From contig OU612070.1 of the NCBI GenBank assembly GCA_914767715.1, forward strand, positions 7,765,501-7,829,500: a stretch of DNA of 64,000 nucleotides. The letters run 5' to 3'. The notes beneath the pieces are model-generated. The model was not told where the DNA came from. It ran no database searches and was given only the letters and a program-made list of their open reading frames with translations. The number at the start of each line of letters is the position of its first letter. Positions within the stretch are counted from its first letter, which is position 1. Shown here in pieces: positions 49,739 through 61,567 of this stretch. Position numbers and translations under genes: made by a program. Source of the stretch: Membranipora membranacea. Its lineage: Eukaryota; Bryozoa; Gymnolaemata; Cheilostomatida; Membraniporidae.

Positions 49739-52700
49739 CTATGGAAGTCCTGGTACTTGTACACAGGCTACCTGTATATCATCAGTAATCTGAGACACAG
49801 ATGTGACAACCTTGACTACAGGAATTGGGATAAATGTACAGCCCGGCTTGCACTGCTCTAAATCTGTAACAAAATAAAGATTATTGGGTAACGATGAGAT
49901 AATGAGTGCAGTGTTTTTAATTGTAAACAATTATCTAATATTGGAATTTTCTACATTTTGAGTTTGAAGTTTGTTTATTACCTAATTTCTAATATCCATC
50001 CTGTAATAGGTTGATAGCATCAAAAGTATGGCAATCAAATAAAACAAAATATAAGAAGTCAAGCTGAATTAGTTGTAAAATCGTGTATAGAATTCAATAA
50101 AGGTATTTTGTCTCTTTTTTTGAGTTTAATAAACAAATGTTTGCTTGGAGTTGTCTCCTTGTTTTTCTTTCCATAACAACTGAAAAGTCAGACTAACCCA
50201 CTGAGTACCAAAAAAGTAATAAACTACACCTACCTTGAATAAGTTGATCAGGTTTGACACTAGCCGCTGAGTAGAATGTATAGTAATGTTTATCAACTGT
50301 TAGTGCTGCCGTTACCTGCTGACACACTGCTGTCAGGTCTGAGCCACCTGTAAGTATGACACGAGTAATCAGTCATATTGCTAGTACAGAAAAATCTAAC
50401 CTACTAAAACTTACCACTGATATAGAGACAAACACGTGAGCTTTGAGTATGATGAGTAGAGCAGTAGAGTTAAGTCATAAATGGAAGAAATAGAGTTGCC
50501 ACCACAATCAACCTCAGTAATTGAAAGAACAGCCATCAACCAGGCCCTGGTATATACAGCTGTTCTTACAGTATAAGAGAAACACAGATATTCCATGATG
50601 GATAAGAAGAGGGGCTGAAATCGAACAAAACATAGAACAGTGTAGCTGTGCATCAGCTACTTATCATTTCTGTCAGACAATCTCACTGACAGAGTAAGTA
50701 AGTTCAACAAATCAACCAGACTGAGTGACAACAAAGTCATAATTATCAAGCCCATATCTGGACTCCCAACTGCTGTTTTTACTTTGGTTTAGTTAAGGTT
50801 TGACGACTGGGAGAGTTTTATAATTTATAACTAGTTGAATCCCTTTAAGATCTAATTAGTGCATCCAAAATTCAAGTCCCTTAAAAAGATTGTCTGGTAT
50901 GAGAAAATGATGTTGTAATTGTAGTGTAAACATGACAAAAAAGTTGTACATCAAAAAACGCATTGCTTTGAATTTAAATGCGATCAAAATAAAAAATATT
51001 TCTGACAATAATGATTGGGGAATTAGCACTCGTGTTGGTTTTCCAGATTATCATTAGGGTATTCCCCGTAGACTTCAAAGGATAGGTTGAGTTTATGTTG
51101 TTTGCACTTGGAGGAGGAGATAGTTTTGAATTGCCTCTACTGAATCAGTGAGCAATTAAACATAAATCTCCGTCAAAACTTGGTTTCCAGTTTTGGGTTT
51201 TTCCACTTCATGACTAAATGACGTGTTCATTTTTCTTGAGTAGGTCTATATTTTTAGTATCATGTTTTGGATTCCCATTTGAGTCAATATTAGGAAAGGT
51301 GTATTCATATTATGCTCATAGCTTCTATAGGAACTAAAACAGGTATAATAGGTCTATGCGTTTACATTTTCCATCACTCCGTTCTTTATAGCTCGTTGTG
51401 AAGAAAGCAAAAGATGTTAGCTCTGATCATCATGGATTTCAAAGTAATGTTTCTGTGTTTATTAACATTTGCGCCGCAAATTGATCGAGTTTCATCACTG
51501 CTGGACTTCACTTCTGGTTTGGGATTATCTGTAGGTTCAGCAAAGACCTTATTTGCAGAATACAATGCAGACAGGCGTTGGGCAAAGCTTCTCCTGGAAA
51601 TTTCAAACTACAGCAAAATGAGACTAGAGCACTGTTGCTTCACAAACGTCAAAGGAGAGATCAGCAACTCCTTTCTCGGTGTTGGGTCAGGAACGACAGA
51701 AGCCATGTTTGCGCACCAAGCATTGTTGGCAGGTAGTTCAGAGGGCTTACTTTACTGTCAGGTCGATGGACTCATTCAAGGTCAAGGCACACACTGTATG
51801 CTCTACTGGAGGATTCAAAGCAGGCAGACACCAAGGATAAAGCCGAACATGATCGGTATCGGGTGTCAGGAAAATTTAGACGAGGCAGAGCAGGTGGAGA
51901 TGGAGATTAAAGAAAGAGGAGAAAAGGCAGTCAAAGAGTACCTGAAGTACACTTACTCTCGGTCGACGATCGAGAAAATACAACACTGTGAGGCCGACTT
52001 CTGCATTCAAGCTATAATGCCTTCATCCAACCAGGTGAGGTGTTCATACAATTACAAACCATAGAGCTATTATATAAATATTATATATTATATATCATAT
52101 ATTATATATATAATAACTCTGTGATACAAACCATTAAGCAGCACTACATACACCATAGTCTTTTGAATATTTGCTCTGACAGCATATCATTCCCGCTAAA
52201 ACATTAGTGATTATTAATCTTATTTTTGATGTTTGTTTAGCCGACTGTTGATGTTGACATACTCCCAGTTTTGGTTGAGGATTGGGCAGATAACTCAAAG
52301 GATGAAGTCACACAGGCAGATATTGACAAGATGATCGTAGTCCGAAATACCACAGCAGGTGAAGATGGCAAGGGTAAATACAATCCAGAGGTAATAGTTA
52401 TCATCACAGGTGCGATTATTGGAGCAATTGTTATTTCAGCGGTTGTGATAGGGGGTATGGTTTGTCTCTGTAAGCGTATGCGTAATTGATATGTCATTCC
52501 ATTGAATTATAAATATCATTATTATTAGCAACGGATAACTACATTATAGCTATTTTTCTCCCTGCAAATCATCTATTGTTTGTACTTTGCCTCTTTGCAA
52601 TAAATCTCTTTTTATTCCATACTGAGTATTAACATTAACATCAAAAACTTATTCTGATTTTTGGAGTATGCAGAACAAAGCTTTGTAAGTCCCTCTCTAT

Positions 52701-55700
52701 GAATTTAAAACTGAACATAACATTTTCAGTTTTCCAATTTTCTCTCTACCCTTTGATTTTGTGACGTCCATAACAAAAATAAAATACAGAACAATAACAC
52801 TTACTGGCACTATATGGTTGAAGTAGCTGCTTATCCAGATCAAAGTTGATATGCCACTCCACGGATACGTCCTTAGGTAGTCTCGGTACAAGCAGGCACA
52901 GAACTCTCACCTGTAAACAAGGCATTAGCCAGAAAACAGTAGTGGTCTGATTAATCTTAAGCATGGAAAGGAATAAAAAAACTAAAGTTGGGGTTCTATC
53001 AATTGAAATAAGCAATGTTTTATAAGCCAAATCATCGCTATTTTGATCTTACAAGTAAACACATTTGATACAAAATATTTCACACAGAAGATATATAGTT
53101 TGATTAAGCAGTGAGCAATTTGGAAACCAGCCTTTTAGCAGGTGTTGCTCACTCAGAAAGGAGCGATCTGATAGTAATTTTGCAGTTTTTAATTGAAATA
53201 CACTCCCAGATAATTGCTCTGCAAATGAATGGAACTCAAAGGCTACCCAAAGACCAATGCATGTTATAGTCAGGCAGTTACTTATGATAGGGTTATGTCG
53301 GATCGGATTCGCATGGCAAAAATTCAACGCTCTTCTTGGTATGAATTCAAATTCTCTGTATTATGATGTCACAGTCTCCAGGAAGTGCAATACAAGGAAC
53401 TAGCACTTCCTGTTCGTAGTGACATCATAATGCAGAGAATGAGAGGTACCTTAGTTCTTACCTTATGGGAGGCACTTTTTCCACCATCAATAATCCATGC
53501 CAAACAGAGTATTGAAATTTTTCACCATGTAAATCTGACACATTTATCATAAGTAACTGCCTGACTATAACATACTATAACAACACACTACTTCAATGTC
53601 TTCAGAGCCGTAATGAGTAAACTAACTGACCTTATCAGGCAATCTCTGTTTGATCTCATCACTGAACACATAAGGTATATCCTCAGCGTTCCATACATAG
53701 CAGTGAGCTGTGATGATATGCTCAGACGATGCTTCCATAGTCTTGGCTACTGTTAGAGCGTGATCAACAGCGAGGTGACACAACCCATCGAACCCACTCG
53801 GTAATGGCACCATAGAACCAGGAACAAGAGGAATCTGACCTGATACGAATACTTTGTTTCCTACCTGTCAAATGAAATAATTAGAATTCAGTCCATGTGA
53901 TTGAGAATGTACAACCTAAAAAATAATCACCTATTTATGGAGGGCATAACACACACATTATCTCATATTTCCCACAGCACCTTCCAACTTATTTAAAATT
54001 GATATATTATTTTTGAAAGATTTACATAAATAATGAAGGAATTTGGGTGTACGAGACCGGTATTGTAATCCTTTTGAATATAGGAATTGGTATTATTTAC
54101 TTGGGAGTTACACACTCTTGCTAATAAAGGGAACAACTACAAACATGTATTTTATACCTGAGAGGCTAAGGTATAAAATACACACTCAAACGTCTAAGGC
54201 TTAGACGTTTGAGCGTAGGGGCTGATATTATCATACCTTAGACATTTGTGCGTAGGGGCCGATACAGGAAGGAGCCCAGTGAGATACTCCCTGTACATGC
54301 CGAGTTATCTTCTCATGTTTAGTACAGAATACTTGAGCCATGAAGAGACTTCCTTCTGGTAGAGCAGCCTCCACACATATCCTGTAATATCATTAGATTA
54401 CTGAGTAGTTCCTTCTTAAACACTTTGAGTAAGCATAAGCGTTTAAGCGATGTGATGGAAGGGCTCTTGTCCGAGATTAGCCACCCTAAACTCCCGAATC
54501 GTTCGCGCTGGGTAACAAAACAACAAAGTCATTGATTCAATCATTCTCTCTTTTAAAACTTATTTTATCAAACTTCACTGAGGGAGGAGGGGTTCACATT
54601 GAACCATAGCTTTATCCAATCTTGGAAGGAGGAGGCATTTAGCCCAAGTAGTTCTGTACATTAGGGGGCTCCACATACATGAAGCGCTACTAAACAGTAC
54701 CTGGTAAATAGAGGTTCACACAAAGCCTTGGTAGCACAGTACCTTCGGAGTTGGGTGGGCTGACATACAGCCCTAGTAGCACTGTATACTGGAAGGGGGG
54801 GGGGTTCACATACACCCTTAGTAGCTCATTACCTGGGAGGAGGGTTCACCCCGTAGTATTTGGTGTATACAGCATTAATCTGAGCGAACAGAGTCATATC
54901 ACTTATGAACAGTAGACAGTACGCTATGTTAGACATGTCATATCCATTCTTCTCCAGGTTATCTGTGAAATCATATTCACAGGTCTCACACTATGTCACA
55001 ATGCCAAAGAATGACAAAATGCACAGAGGGCAAGAAGTGATGGATTCAGATGGTCATCAACACATGTGGAGGTTGTACTAGAGAAAGCCCTTAAACTGTG
55101 CTTGACTCAAGGTTTCTAGCTGAAGATCTCTATGTTGTGCAGTGGTATGCGCACTACTGTATGTTGTATCTTCTTATCATGACTTGTAACTCATGGATGA
55201 TCTTTCTATAAACTTATGTTGCCGATTATCAATTAGCAGTGAAGGAAATTCTCATTTTAATGAGTAATTAGCAATCACAACAGAATAGATTGATGATTGG
55301 TTGCACTCATTGTCAGCAATATAGTCATTGGCAATATAAGTGAATCCAACCACCTACTAGACCAGGCGAGAGTAATTCAAAGTATCTTTATGGCAAAACC
55401 ATCACTTAGTCAATGCTCACCTTTCAGACTGGACATTAACCTCTCCGTGTCATCAGCTATGTTACCAGTAGATTTGGCCTGTGCAGAACAGAAGAGCTCA
55501 TTGTCTGTACTGTGAGAGTAAAATTTGAACTTCTCCGGCCAATCATTGCTGGCGTTCTTGATACCTGCAAAAAAAGATGTAAGTGAGTAAGGCATTATCA
55601 AAGTTCACCTTTAATGCACCAGAACACAGGTGCCAAGAATAACTGTGGTACCAGTTTGAAACAATAACTGCGAAAACGAAACTGATACCGATGTATAATG

Positions 55701-58700
55701 TGTTAAAGTTTGCCTATGAATTCACAGTGGCCAGCTGAAACATGTTGGTTCAGTTTGAACAAGAGGGCATAGGAATGTAGTGAGGTTGAATTCAAAAAAT
55801 ATTATTCTATAAAGATGTTTTCCGCATAGAACTGGATCATGGAAAACAAATACATGGCAAATTTTATTAGGGTATTGGTGATTACCTGTTTTGACGTAAG
55901 GTACTATCTCACTCTGTTTTACTCTGGAGAATACCTCATCTATAGCTGTCTGACTTGTAATCAGAGGCAGCTTTCTAACTCTGTCAGCCCAGATCACTGA
56001 TGTGAACTATACCAAAACATTACATGAATAAATGAACATGAGGTGTGCTTGTTTGATGAAAGGCAAATACCCTCATTTGCATTTCGAACAAGAAGAATAA
56101 ACTTTTTCCACTTAGGTGAACAAATTCAATTGTGATTAATTCTCCTTTTATACGTGTTGACAGACTGATTTTAGGCAGAGCACAGTCGTTTGGTGTTTTA
56201 GCTGTGGTCTTAGTTAAAATCCAGTCCAAATCCATAACATATGCATGAGGCAGACAGACCAATCATAAGATATATCTGTAGTCTGTACAATATGAAAGTA
56301 AATACATATGTTGCTGCAGGGAGGACCATTCTCCCTGGTTGCTGTCACAATCCAAACTCCAATGAACTGGGCTAACCGATTTGAGTTTGCAATGCTTGTG
56401 TAACAACTTTCATCTATAGTGTGAGCAGACATTGGTGTTAAATGTATGAGTTTGTTAGCCCTAATGAGTTGAGCAGGGACTGACATAGTAGCGAGAGATT
56501 TGACAGCTGAGATACCAATTTGAACTAATCTGCAGCGGCGTAAGCATGTTATAATATAGCCTGTCTTGGCCAGCAGTGTTGGCGACAGGCTAGCTATAAG
56601 CATGACTGACACTTTTATATATAAGCTTACAGCTGCTGACAGCTTACCTCAGCAGATTTAGGCTCCAGGTGACATTTGCCAACTTTAAGATGGCCGACAG
56701 GAGCAATATCAGATTCTGTCTGTGTTATCACCTCGCTCTCATCACTACACAAAATTTGCAAGTAGTTTTAACGTACATGAACACATATTCAACTTCAAAA
56801 TAGTTCCATGCACAAGTGCATGTAGGTAAAATGACATCTGTTTATCAAGTAAGAATAACATTATGAGCAGAACACATCACAAAATTGCTGTCTTTGGGTC
56901 TTCATACCAGTCCAAAAGTGCACTAAATAATAAAACTACATTCGATGCAGACATGGTTTTAATCTTCTTGAAAGCTAGTTGAAACCAGTTTGTCCAACTC
57001 AAGATATTCCTAAGTTGAAATCTTTTGAAATTATATTCTAAAACTGCATCAAGTCTTAATGGCAGCAACATAAAATATTTTGTTGTGGTAAGGACATAAT
57101 CTGTGTTGAAGCAGGCCATCAAAATGATCTATGAACGTCTGTTTATTTTTACTTACATAATGATCTTACTGTTGAATAGAGGGCAATCTAGTGTAAGTGT
57201 CTCATACTCTCCACCTTCTCCGCATACATGTACTCCGTACTTACTGTTCTGTGTAATATTATCATAAACTTAGGAAATTTTTGTCTTGTATATATATATA
57301 TCCTAGAGGACCAAGGTGTTTGCATGAGTAAAAGTTTGCCTTATTGCGCAGGCTTGAAATGGTAGAGTCGATAACTAGCATACATTTACTTACATTAAAG
57401 ACTACGGAAGGACCACAGCAATATATAGTCTGGCAGCTAGTTCTGCAGTAATTATGCAATATTATATCATTTAGAAAATTCAGAGCACTTCTGGGTAAAA
57501 ATTATGTGTAGTGTTAGGGATTGTCCTCCCTTCTCATCTAAGAGCTATGAGGTATTTATGCGCCCTAATGCTGTGCCAACCTAATAAGCTAATACTTCTA
57601 TCTACTTGAGACAACTGTAAAAATTATTAAATGAAGTTATCTACTGTTGTAAAATGTCTCCTGACAATGTAACTATATTTATTTTGAACTTATGTGCGAA
57701 AGAATGGAAAATAAATGTATTTTGAAGTGTAAGCTTATTATGTTGGCGCAGCACTAGGGCGCATAAATACCTCATAGCTCTTAGATGAGAAGGGAGGACA
57801 ATTCCTATCACTACACATAATTTTTACCCACAAGTGCTCTGGACTTTCTAAATGTGAAAATATTGCATAATTACTGCAGAACTGGCTGCCAGACTACTTA
57901 TTGCTGTGGTCCTTCCGTAGTCTTTAAGCTCACATTTGAACTCCCACTGCATCAAGCTAAAATTGTCGCTAGCTATCATCCTAGTCATCCAAGAATAAAT
58001 CTACGGAGGATTTGATGCCACTTTTCTCAATCCTTCAAACTGAAAAAATGAGTCACAGGAGTTCCATTATCACAGAATCAGATTTGATGATTTAACTCAC
58101 CAAGCTTTTTAGATGTGGTTCTAGTTCTGCAAGTGTCTTGTTTAGATGTTTAGCAGGATCCAAACCTTTAAAAAGAGAAAAAGAAATCATGTATGATACT
58201 CATGACTTATTGCAAGCATGCATCAAGGACTGGCATAAGATTGTAAACTACACTGAACATAGTAGTAGGGCCTACACCAGAAAGTAGAAGTGGATATACA
58301 ATTCATTGCGTTCATGACGGTTGATGGTGTCTGTTGAGGTTGAGTCAAAATTGATTGCAAGAAAATTTAAAGTGAAATTCATTCATAAACACTGTGTTTA
58401 TCATATGTCATGAGTCTGCAGTGACTTCTTAGTGTGTATGATTGTAAGCAGCGGAATCGGAACAGATCATAGATCACAGCCTCATATCATTAACAAAATA
58501 GATCATCAAAAGTAGATAAACGTTTGAACCCAACAGGCTTTTACAAGGGCACACAAAAATTTTCTTGGAAGTTATGACATGATCAACATACATCATCAAA
58601 GGCAAATGCGTTTATTTGCTATCTTCTTGGAGGATCTCACATAAAAAGGTGCATCAAAAACATGAAAAAATGGCATTAACATTTGATGGTCTATGGTGAT

Positions 58701-60488
58701 AATGATATTTGAGTAATATCATTGAAAATCTTTGTCTATACAATAGTACTGATGTACTTCATTATTTATGGCATGCCATAGAAGGTGAACTACACCATAT
58801 ATCATTCTAAATCATCACACATGATCATGATTAATAATCTAAGAAAAGATTTCAACTGTTTTTAAAATTTGTTCAATAAAATGAATTCCACCATCCACTT
58901 TGATAAAAACATTACCATTAACAAGCCTGGGCCAATATTGTACAGTAAGTAAATAATAGCTGACCCCGTGTAACATGTACTCACCTATACATGCAGTCTT
59001 GACAAGTACTGCCTGCATGTCACATGATATCATCTCATGTAGCAGCTCCATCTGGTCACATGACCATAGATAAGCCAGGCAGGTAATACCGAGTCGTGAA
59101 CAGACATTCTCAACTCTGACTCTCTGATAGTCTGATAACACAGCCCCCACTGCTATCCCCTGAATGTCATGTGCTACCTGCAGTACATAAATATATAGTA
59201 CTAGCATCAGTGTCGTCTGTGTGGGGAGGATATTTATAGCCTGCTTATGCCCTCCAGAATAATTGAAATTGGTATCTCAGCTGTCATATCTCTGGATACT
59301 ATGCCAGGCCATCATAAGGGCATTTGGGCAAAGTGAAGATTCGGATTTTTGCTGTATTTTTGCTTGAACAATATAACATATTCTGTGACTGTAAGAATAC
59401 ACTTGACCATATTGACACCCTGTTGAGTAATCTAAGGGGTAAGGAATCCATTGCAAGTGCTTGCCCCATATATACAATGAACTAAGCATGTATAAAACTG
59501 TTGGAGTCAACTAAGAACAAGTACCTAACATGTGCCCACCCCTAAATAATAAAATTGACAGTGGGTCATCATACCAAATTCCCCCTGATGTTACTTGAGC
59601 TAAGTGAATTAATTCAGTATCTATTGATACGAGACATACATGCAATATTATATCACATTACCAGTGTACATGTATATATTAACTCTCACCTTGACTTCTT
59701 TGACGAGCTCGAATAAATCCTCTACCTCATCCCCCTGAGTGGGTTCGGCGTAATCCGCCCCTGTATTCATAGATTTACCCTGAAGCTTTCTCCGATGCAG
59801 GGGTAGACACATAGCCTTAGCAACAGCATCAATCAGCTCATGTCCCACTGTCTGATACATGTAACTGTCCAACTCATCTACATACATCGAACAATGAAAA
59901 CTGAGAACCAGGATCGGAACACCATTATATCAACCATAAAAAAACTTGACGGACCGATCCATTTTATCATAATATCGGTATGACTTATAATTATTATTTT
60001 TATATTAATATTGTAATGTTCTTATAATATTATTATTATATATGATATTTTCTTATGATATTTTCTAATAATATTCTTATAATATATTATTAATGTCTGG
60101 GAATGAGCGGTAAATAGTGAAGAACAAATCAAGGTAGGGTTCAGAGCAGAATGATACAAAACTCACCAACAGAGGGGTCAGCTGGATGGAGATTAGCAAG
60201 TGCCACGACTTCATGATTCTCAGCTACGCATTTCATCAAGTTAAAAACGCTGTCCTTTCCACCACTGGAATATAAATATGCCTTAGAACACAAACAGCGG
60301 GTCAAACCAACGTAACCATGACCAAACCATGACCAGCTCAAAACACTACATTGTACACACAAAATGGATTATGGCAATTGCTCCAAAATATAATTGCAAA
60401 ATATGATACAGAAATTTTAAATAATTTATTTTCATTGATACAAGGGAGCTTATTTGTAACATCACCTGATTAATCCTGCTACCCTCAT
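49739..60488 (-). CDS. DPH6: Diphthine-ammonia ligase, long form with RidA-type domains
   Basis: DPH6 amidates diphthine to diphthamide on elongation factor 2, using ATP and ammonium. Fifteen exons join in frame: 60488-60466, 60264-60167, 59877-59690, 59177-58985, 58165-58101, 57248-57157, 56744-56648, 56006-55886, 55564-55421, 54962-54833, 54381-54237, 53864-53631, 52910-52805, 50347-50234, 49863-49739 (624 residues). The short first exon encodes MRVAGLIS, completing the PP-loop SGGKDS across the intron. Further hallmarks are [38 protein letters not shown] and CGEGGEYET (about residues 198-206). Downstream are two UK114/RidA-like regions, with [19 protein letters not shown]...[13 protein letters not shown], then [15 protein letters not shown] and [14 protein letters not shown]. 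This is the fungal/plant-like long form; human DPH6 lacks these domains. A possible extra exon near 53461-53533 does not keep frame. One intron hosts an opposite-strand gene. Confidence 0.92.
51414..52489 (+). CDS. Putative membrane-anchored protein, weak actinoporin-fold resemblance
   Basis: Two exons (51414-52034 and 52241-52489, phase 0) encode 289 residues. The whole gene sits inside the DPH6 intron between 50347 and 52805, on the opposite strand. The N-terminus has a hydrophobic signal-like segment ([10 protein letters not shown]). The region around residues 50-145 contains [20 protein letters not shown] and a Gly/Ser-rich [13 protein letters not shown] followed by strand-like segments, which recalls the beta-sandwich of the actinoporin-like superfamily (pore-formers and related lectin-like proteins). 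This is an impression, not a proven match. Exon 2 encodes an acidic stalk with one NTT glycosylation site, then a C-terminal membrane helix ([20 protein letters not shown]) and a short basic tail (CKRMRN), giving type I topology. Soluble actinoporins lack such an anchor. An AATAAA follows at 52599-52604. It might be a receptor, lectin-like or defence protein. Confidence 0.7.
52080..52120. repeat. AT-rich palindromic simple repeat
   Basis: A TATTATATAT/ATATATAATA run lies inside the intron of the nested plus-strand gene. It is low-complexity sequence prone to cruciform formation. Confidence 0.7.
52599..52604 (+). terminator. Polyadenylation signal of the nested gene
   Basis: AATAAA lies 110 bp after the TGA stop at 52489. 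Together with the in-frame splice it supports a real transcription unit on the plus strand. Confidence 0.5.
53351..53440. repeat. 90-bp inverted repeat in a DPH6 intron
   Basis: ATTCTCTGTATTATGATGTC at the left faces GACATCATAATGCAGAGAAT at the right, with inner arms GGAAGTGC and GCACTTCC. It is a small MITE-like hairpin just downstream (in DPH6 sense) of the doubtful exon near 53461. Confidence 0.75.
53461..53533 (-). other. Possible DPH6 exon that breaks frame
   Basis: On the minus strand an acceptor-like GTGTCAG precedes 73 bases ending CCCATAAG, followed by a good donor GTAAGA. The frame that enters in phase 0 meets TGA before the end. The frame that exits in phase 0 reads [13 protein letters not shown], a plausible lead-in to the next exon's [13 protein letters not shown] single-base difference in the T3 run would reconcile them. 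It could be a lost or alternative exon, an assembly indel, or chance. Confidence 0.35.
54181..54262. repeat. Duplicated end of a DPH6 exon in its own intron
   Basis: The last ~28 bases of the exon ending at 54237 (GGCCCCTACGCACAAATGTC) recur just downstream in the intron as AGCCCCTACGCTCAAACGTC. That copy forms a 29-base hairpin with CTCAAACGTCTAAG and CTTAGACGTTTGAG arms (about 54185-54213). Confidence 0.7.
57405..57927. mobile_element. 515-bp foldback element with TTAA target duplication
   Basis: Bases 57409-57923 form an imperfect palindrome. The left end is AGACTACGGAAGGACCACAG and the right end is CTGTGGTCCTTCCGTAGTCT; inner arms include CCCTTCTCATCTAAGAGCTA and its complement, with a loop near 57590-57730. 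Both flanks are TTAA (57405-57408 and 57924-57927), again matching piggyBac-type target duplication. The ends differ from the 45-46 kb element, so it is a separate family. There is no transposase frame. It lies within a DPH6 intron. Confidence 0.85.
59980..60100. repeat. Low-complexity AT tract
   Basis: TTATAATATT-type repeats within the second DPH6 intron. Simple sequence with no further interpretation. Confidence 0.7.
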
Positions 60489-61567
60489 AGTTCTAATTGA
60501 TGATACCCTCGATGAGATAAATGGCTTCAGTAGTACTCCACTTGCTAATGCTCTGACTAGCATCTAATTCTACAGCAATAACTATACCCTGTCAGCACTG
60601 CTCCAAACTAAGGAGTCCTCTTTGCTAAAACAGTGAGAGGTAATTCATTAATATTAACCCTCGAAAAGAGTAGAGAATTTTCTCTTCTTATAAACTCACA
60701 GATAGAATGATGTAGTGATTAATCAACCTGGTGTATAAGATTATGCAAATTGTAGATATATAATTCAATTATCTTTGAAATGGTTTTAACTAGTTTAAGC
60801 ACTCAAACGGTGGCGGGATGCTGGTAGAGGCATTTCATTATCAACCACTTTCCCATCCAAAAAGTGGTTGATAACGAAATGCTACTACCAGCTATCCCGA
60901 CACCGTTTAAGCGCTTAAACTAGGTTTTAACCATTGGTTTTAATGAGGGACAGATCCTGTCACAACAAACTATTAATAAATGTATTACATCCCATCCACA
61001 TCCCGTTCAATCAGGGACTTTGGAACAAATGGAGACTGCAGTGGTAAAACAATGAGGGAGTTCATTGGGTAAAAGTAGTGACCATTATGATTATTCATCA
61101 AAAATCCTAATACAATCTGGCTTGCAGCTAGAAAATATTGATGAACTTTAGCTGAATGTCACTTATCTTGTTTGAAGCAGATAATATATATATATAGCTT
61201 TTGGTACAACAAATCATATGAAATGAAATTTACCCAACACATCAAAAAGTTTGTTAGTAAAATACATCACCGGCTGACAAAAAAAAACAAAGAGCTAACA
61301 ATGAGCCACATATTTGATGAAAAAAACAAATAAGAGACAGTTGGTAATTTTACAATAAAGTGTTTAAAACATTAAAACAACTAGTTGACCGGTATCCCTG
61401 CAAACAGAGGCCAACAGATGGTGAGAGGGTATATCCAATGAACTTCATTGGTATATCCCACCCTCCCTACTGCAAGCAAGGAGTAACTCCTTGCTGCAAG
61501 GGTCATATATATTAATAAATAACTTCAAGGCCAAGGGTTATTTATTGTCCCTGGTTCAAGTGAACTT
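60489..61567. other. Upstream region of DPH6
   Basis: This is the sequence 5' of the DPH6 start codon up to the LINE tail. It contains the family A MITE at 60791-60922 and a short hairpin AGCAAGGAGTAACTCCTTGCT near 61478. No additional gene or clear TATA box is seen. Confidence 0.5.
60791..60922. mobile_element. Palindromic MITE, family A (copy 2, longest)
   Basis: The left arm TAGTTTAAGCACTCAAACGG and right arm CCGTTTAAGCGCTTAAACTA are imperfect reverse complements and enclose GGGATGCTGGTAG...CTACCAGCTATCCC. The centre AGTGGTTGATAACGAAATGC matches copy 1 at 3691 almost base for base. It lies about 300 bp upstream of the DPH6 start codon. Confidence 0.8.
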
